This document shows, piece by piece, positions 60,693 through 64,000 of a stretch of DNA of 64,000 bases. Location: positions 1-64,000 of the forward strand of contig NZ_NIQU01000012.1 of NCBI RefSeq assembly GCF_002741105.1, written 5' to 3'. The first letter of the stretch is position 1, and each line of letters begins with the position of its first letter. Origin of the DNA: Pseudomonas sediminis. Its GTDB lineage: Bacteria > Pseudomonadota > Gammaproteobacteria > Pseudomonadales > Pseudomonadaceae. The position numbers were made by a program, and so were the translations under genes. Below the pieces are notes generated by a model that saw only the letters and a program-made list of their open reading frames with translations, searched no databases and had not been told where the DNA came from.

Positions 60693-60938
60693 GACGGCAC
60701 TCCTTGAATCGAATGGCGTCAGTCTAGGCAGCGCAAACCCATTACAAAAAGAATAAGAATTTATTTACTTATTCCATAAATGCAAAGCAAACACCTGACG
60801 GCTTATATTTCTAAAAGGCATATAAATGTTCTTAAACAATATTTTTAAGAATATTTCAGCCTCTCTACTATCCGCTCCACGCCAGCGTCGGCACTCACAT
60901 CCCGCCGCCGTGGCGACCTATTCACAAGGAGCCTGGAA
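60693..60938 (+). promoter_or_regulatory. AT-rich promoter region of oscA-sbp
   Basis: This gap is strongly AT-rich between about 60740 and 60850 and contains AAAAAGAAT (60746-60754), TTATTCCATAAATGC and repeated TTATATTT-like tracts. Such a region upstream of oscA-sbp fits CysB-activated transcription under sulfur limitation. No gene is seen. Confidence 0.5.
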
Positions 60939-61121
60939 ATGACCGCGACGCTGAGAAACCTCGAAGGCCAGGATGAAGCCAGCATCCTGCGCGAGATCCA
61001 GACCGCACTGCATGGCCTGAAATTCGGTTCGGTGGAAATCACCGTCCACAACGGCCAAGTGGTGCAGATCGAGCGCAAGGAAAAGATTCGCCTGCAACAA
61101 CCGAACACCAAGAACAGCTGA
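60939..61121 (+). CDS. oscA: OscA, small sulfur-starvation protein (DUF2292)
   Basis: A 60-residue protein (starting MTATLRNLEGQDEASILREI) with SVEITVHNGQVVQIERKEKI, the DUF2292/YezD core. From memory, oscA of P. corrugata lies beside sulfate-transport genes and is needed for chromate tolerance and organosulfur use; here it is likewise upstream of sbp. AAGGAG precedes the start. Mechanism unknown. Confidence 0.88.
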   Translation: MTATLRNLEGQDEASILREIQTALHGLKFGSVEITVHNGQVVQIERKEKIRLQQPNTKNS

Positions 61122-61235
61122 CAGAACACCGACCTCATGATGCAGCCCGACTGGACCACCAGAGGGCTCGAAACAGTTCGCCTCGCCTGACACCCAATAC
61201 GCCAACACAAGAATTCAACAGTTAGGAGCTGCACC

Positions 61236-62237
61236 ATGTCCATTCGTCGTTTCGCCCTGGCCGCGCTGGCCAGCACCCTGATCGCCGGCCCGGCCATCGC
61301 CCAGCCGCTGCTCAACGTGTCCTACGACCCGACCCGTGAGCTGTACGTCGAGTACAACGCCGCCTTCAACAAATTCTGGCAAGCCAAGGGCAACCCCGCC
61401 GTCGCCATCCAGCAGTCCCACGGTGGCTCGGGCAAGCAGGCCCGTGCGGTGATCGATGGCCTGCGCGCTGACGTGGTGACCCTGGCCCTGTCCGGCGACA
61501 TCGACGCGATCAACCTCAACCAGCAGCTGATAGACCCGAACTGGCAGGCGCGCCTGCCGGACAACAGCACCCCCTACACCTCGACCATCGTGTTCCTGGT
61601 GCGCAAGGGCAACCCGAAAGGCATCAAGGACTGGGATGACCTGGTCAAAGACGGCGTGGAAGTCATCACCCCGAACCCGAAAACCTCCGGCGGCGCGCGC
61701 TGGAACTTCCTCGCCGCCTGGGCCTATGCCCGCGAGAAATTCGGCAGCGAAGACAAGGCCCTGGAGTTCGTAACCGAGCTGTACCGTCACGCCCCGGTGC
61801 TGGATACCGGCGCACGCGGCTCGACCATCAGCTTCGTCCAGCGTGGCCTGGGTGACGTGCTGCTGGCCTGGGAAAACGAGGCCTACCTGTCGCTGGCCGA
61901 AGAAGGCGGCGATCAGCTGGAGATCGTCACCCCGTCGCTGTCAATCCTCGCCGAACCGCCGGTTGCGGTGGTCGATGCCAACGTCGACCGCAAAGGCACC
62001 CGCGCCGTGGCCGAGGCCTATCTGGAGCACCTGTACAGCGAAGAAGGCCAGCGCATCGCCGCGAAGAACTTCTACCGCCCACGCAACGAAAAGGTCGCCG
62101 CCGAGTTCAAGGACCAGTTCCAGGACCTCAAGCTGGTGACCATCGACAAGGATTTCGGCGGCTGGAAAGAAGCCCAGCCGAAGTACTTCGGTGACGGCGC
62201 GGTGTTCGATCAGATCTTCACCAAGATCAACCAGTGA
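61236..62237 (+). CDS. sbp: Periplasmic sulfate-binding protein (primary copy)
   Basis: A 333-residue precursor: signal peptide (cleavage after GPAIA, about residue 22), NVSYDPTRELYVEYN, QQSHGGSGKQARAV and TPNPKTSGGARWNFLAAW, typical of Sbp. Delivers sulfate to CysTWA. TTAGGAGC precedes the start. A hairpin terminator follows, which may reduce expression of the downstream permeases relative to the binding protein. Confidence 0.95.
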   Translation: MSIRRFALAALASTLIAGPAIAQPLLNVSYDPTRELYVEYNAAFNKFWQAKGNPAVAIQQSHGGSGKQARAVIDGLRADVVTLALSGDIDAINLNQQLIDPNWQARLPDNSTPYTSTIVFLVRKGNPKGIKDWDDLVKDGVEVITPNPKTSGGARWNFLAAWAYAREKFGSEDKALEFVTELYRHAPVLDTGARGSTISFVQRGLGDVLLAWENEAYLSLAEEGGDQLEIVTPSLSILAEPPVAVVDANVDRKGTRAVAEAYLEHLYSEEGQRIAAKNFYRPRNEKVAAEFKDQFQDLKLVTIDKDFGGWKEAQPKYFGDGAVFDQIFTKINQ

Positions 62238-62255
62238 TACCGGTTTGATCGCTCA

Positions 62256-62289
62256 GGCTCTCCACCTTCCGGGGTGGAGAGCCTTGTTT
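62256..62289 (+). terminator. Hairpin after sbp
   Basis: GGCTCTCCACC pairs perfectly with GGTGGAGAGCC around a 6-base loop, then TTGTTTA. It is probably an attenuating or mRNA-stabilising hairpin because cysT follows on the same strand. Confidence 0.75.
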
Positions 62290-62290
62290 A

Positions 62291-62368
62291 GAGCCGGCTA
62301 GCAGTCTCGCGAACCAGAGCCAGTTCCATCGCAGCATGGCCAACGCGCAGCAGACTTTTAACCAGCTC
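62291..62368. repeat. Shortened copy of the porin-flanking repeat element (copy 3)
   Basis: Contains GCAGCATGGCCAACGCGCAG, nearly identical to an interior block of copies 1 and 2, and imperfect inverted ends (GAGCCGGCTAGCAGTC versus GACTTTTAACCAGCTC). The central hairpin block is missing. Confidence 0.65.
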
Positions 62369-62398
62369 TTGTCGCGGACCTGAGCCAAAGGACACCCC

Positions 62399-63211
62399 AT
62401 GTCTCGTCGAACTTCCTCGGTCATACCCGGCTTCGGGCTGACTCTGGGCTACACCCTCACCTACCTGGCGTTGATCGTGCTGATCCCGTTGGGTGCGATG
62501 TTCCTCTTCTCTTTTCAGTTGACCAGCGAGCAATGGTGGGCCCTGCTCAACAACCGCCAGTTGCAGTTCTCGCTGAAACTGTCGTTCGGCACCGCCCTGG
62601 CCGCGGCCGTACTCAACGGTATTCTCGGCACCATCATCGCCTGGGTGCTGGTGCGCTACACCTTTCCTGGCCGGCGCATCATCGATGCCATGGTCGACAT
62701 GCCCTTCGCCCTACCCACCGCCGTGGCCGGTATCGCGCTCACCGCGCTGTACGCACCCAACGGCCTGATCGGCTCGCTGTTCCCGTTCAAGATTGCCTAT
62801 ACCCCGCTAGGCATCACCCTGGCGCTGGTGTTCGTCACCCTGCCGTTCGTGGTGCGCACGCTGCAGCCGGTGCTGGCCGACATTCCCAAGGAAGTTGAAG
62901 AAGCCGCCGCCTGCCTGGGTGCCAAGCCGTTGCAGGTGTTCCGCCACGTACTGCTGCCGAGCCTGCTGCCGGCCTGGTTGACCGGTTTCGCCCTGGCCTT
63001 CGCCCGCGGTGTCGGTGAGTACGGCTCGGTGGTGTTCATTGCCGGCAACATCCCGCTGAAGACCGAGATCCTGCCGCTGCTGATCGTCTCCAAGCTGGAC
63101 CAGTACGACTACCCGGGCGCCACCGCCATCGGTGTGATCATGCTGGTGGTCTCGTTCATCCTGCTGCTGCTGATCAACATCCTGCAGCGCCGCATCCAGC
63201 CGCAACTCTGA
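62399..63211 (+). CDS. cysT: Sulfate ABC permease CysT (primary copy)
   Basis: A 270-residue permease opening MSRRTSSVIPGFGLTLGYTL, with six helices, the coupling loop EEAAACLGAKPLQVFRHVLL and RGVGEYGSVVFIAGNIP. Pairs with CysW. It is the counterpart of P. aeruginosa PA0282 by position (from memory). The weak site before ATG (GGACACCC) suggests modest translation. Confidence 0.94.
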   Translation: MSRRTSSVIPGFGLTLGYTLTYLALIVLIPLGAMFLFSFQLTSEQWWALLNNRQLQFSLKLSFGTALAAAVLNGILGTIIAWVLVRYTFPGRRIIDAMVDMPFALPTAVAGIALTALYAPNGLIGSLFPFKIAYTPLGITLALVFVTLPFVVRTLQPVLADIPKEVEEAAACLGAKPLQVFRHVLLPSLLPAWLTGFALAFARGVGEYGSVVFIAGNIPLKTEILPLLIVSKLDQYDYPGATAIGVIMLVVSFILLLLINILQRRIQPQL

Positions 63212-63221
63212 GGAGCCCGTC

Positions 63222-64000
63222 ATGAGCCTTGCAACCCTCGGCCAGAGCGCGGCTGCGCGCCCAGCCAGCCGCTCCATCGGCGCCATCGCCCTGATCGTCA
63301 TCGCCTGGGCGGTGTTCGCCGCGATTCTCGTATTACCGCTGTACATGGTGGTGACGCAGGGCCTGAGCCGTGGCCTGGAGGTTTTCTGGCAAGCGATCAG
63401 CGAGCCGGATGCCATCTCGGCGCTGAAGCTGACCCTGCTCGCCACCGCCATCTCGGTACCACTGAACCTGGTGTTCGGCGTCGCCGCCGCCTGGGCGGTG
63501 ACCAAGTTCGAGTTCCGCGGCAAGAGCATCCTGATCACCCTGATCGACATGCCGTTCTCGGTGTCGCCCGTGGTCGCCGGCCTGATCTACGTGCTGCTGT
63601 TCGGCTCGCAGAGTTTTCTCGCGCCGTACCTCGACTCGCAGAACCTGCAGATCGTCTATGCCGTGCCGGGCATCGTGCTGGCGACCATCTTCGTCACCTT
63701 CCCCTTCGTCGCCCGCGAGCTGATCCCGCTGATGGAGGAACAGGGCACCACCGAGGAAGAGGCCGCGCGCCTGCTCGGTGCCAACGGTTGGCAGATGTTC
63801 TGGCATGTCACGCTGCCTAACGTAAAATGGGCGCTGATCTACGGCGTGGTGCTGTGCACCGCCCGTGCGATGGGCGAATTCGGCGCAGTATCGGTGGTTT
63901 CCGGGCATATCCGCGGTTACACCAACACCCTGCCGCTGCATATCGAGATTCTCTACAACGAGTACAACATCGTCGCTGCCTTCAGCGTGGCGATCCTGCT
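63222..64000 (+). CDS. cysW: Sulfate ABC permease CysW (primary copy, 3' end outside window)
   Basis: Open from ATG 63222 (MSLATLGQSAAARPASRSIG) through the window edge, at least 259 codons. Six helices, the loop EEEAARLLGANGWQMFWHVTLP and RAMGEFGAVSVVSGHIRGYT mark CysW. AGGAGC precedes the start, 10 bases after cysT. Presumably followed by cysA beyond the window, as in P. aeruginosa. Confidence 0.95.
   Translation, partial: MSLATLGQSAAARPASRSIGAIALIVIAWAVFAAILVLPLYMVVTQGLSRGLEVFWQAISEPDAISALKLTLLATAISVPLNLVFGVAAAWAVTKFEFRGKSILITLIDMPFSVSPVVAGLIYVLLFGSQSFLAPYLDSQNLQIVYAVPGIVLATIFVTFPFVARELIPLMEEQGTTEEEAARLLGANGWQMFWHVTLPNVKWALIYGVVLCTARAMGEFGAVSVVSGHIRGYTNTLPLHIEILYNEYNIVAAFSVAIL

Noticed and set aside
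1..64000. CRISPR arrays, tRNA, rRNA or prophage genes
   Set aside because: No regularly spaced direct repeats, cloverleaf ends or phage structural, integrase or transposase proteins were seen on either strand.

Overview
The window is GC-rich chromosomal DNA of a gamma-proteobacterium, almost certainly a Pseudomonas. The P. mendocina / P. oleovorans / P. alcaliphila group is my best guess. The basis is three OprD-family porins, a DUF2388 protein, ssuEADCBF with ssuF, oscA beside sbp, and a gene order that matches, from memory, P. aeruginosa PA0280-PA0291. No rRNA, tRNA, CRISPR array, prophage or transposase gene was found.

Layout. 0-5.7 kb: end of a TRAP dicarboxylate transporter (dctM), DUF502 membrane protein, Lrp/AsnC regulator, orphan GspE/PilB-type ATPase, L,D-transpeptidase-like protein, short NfeD-like protein, DUF2388 protein. 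5.8-9.7 kb: OprE-like porin, PAS-GGDEF protein and DesA-type desaturase. 9.9-19.6 kb: a collinear signalling block of PAS-PAS-GGDEF-EAL, REC-HDOD, a 1387-residue GAF/PAS histidine kinase, a lone receiver, and an Hpt-REC-REC-GGDEF protein. 19.7-28.5 kb (minus strand): lsfA-ssuE-ssuA-ssuD-ssuC-ssuB-ssuF, followed by a second sulfate-uptake set (sbp-cysT-cysW without cysA). 28.6-36.5 kb (minus strand): complete kdpFABCDE, including the 29-codon kdpF. 36.8-38.2 kb: chrA. 38.2-41.3 kb: an AT-rich accessory patch with a HEPN-like protein, a coiled-coil membrane protein and intergenic repeats. 41.5-48.4 kb: a sulfonate-type ABC transporter, an OprD porin framed by inverted repeat elements, and an SsuA-like binding protein with a DszC/SfnB-like flavin oxidoreductase. 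48.5-54.4 kb: miscellaneous genes (two MFS exporters, methyltransferase, NIPSNAP, DUF998, AraC regulator). 54.7-59.0 kb: a third OprD porin, a small protein and modABC. 59.1-60.7 kb: an unusual sigma-54-type AAA+ protein and an RBBP9-type hydrolase. 60.9-64 kb: oscA-sbp-cysT-cysW, the last gene cut by the window edge.

How the genes work together. Much of 19.7-64 kb serves sulfur scavenging. Porins admit anionic solutes, periplasmic binding proteins capture sulfate or organosulfonates, ABC transporters import them, and SsuD/SsuE and the DszC-like enzyme release sulfite. LsfA handles peroxide stress linked to sulfate limitation. modABC (molybdate) and chrA (chromate efflux) deal with oxyanions that resemble sulfate; kdp supplies potassium. 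Several families of palindromic intergenic repeats are scattered through the window. The most unusual items are the AT-rich HEPN patch, the inverted 135-140 bp repeat elements around the 44.3 kb porin, and an AAA+ regulator that has lost both its GAFTGA loop and its DNA-binding domain.
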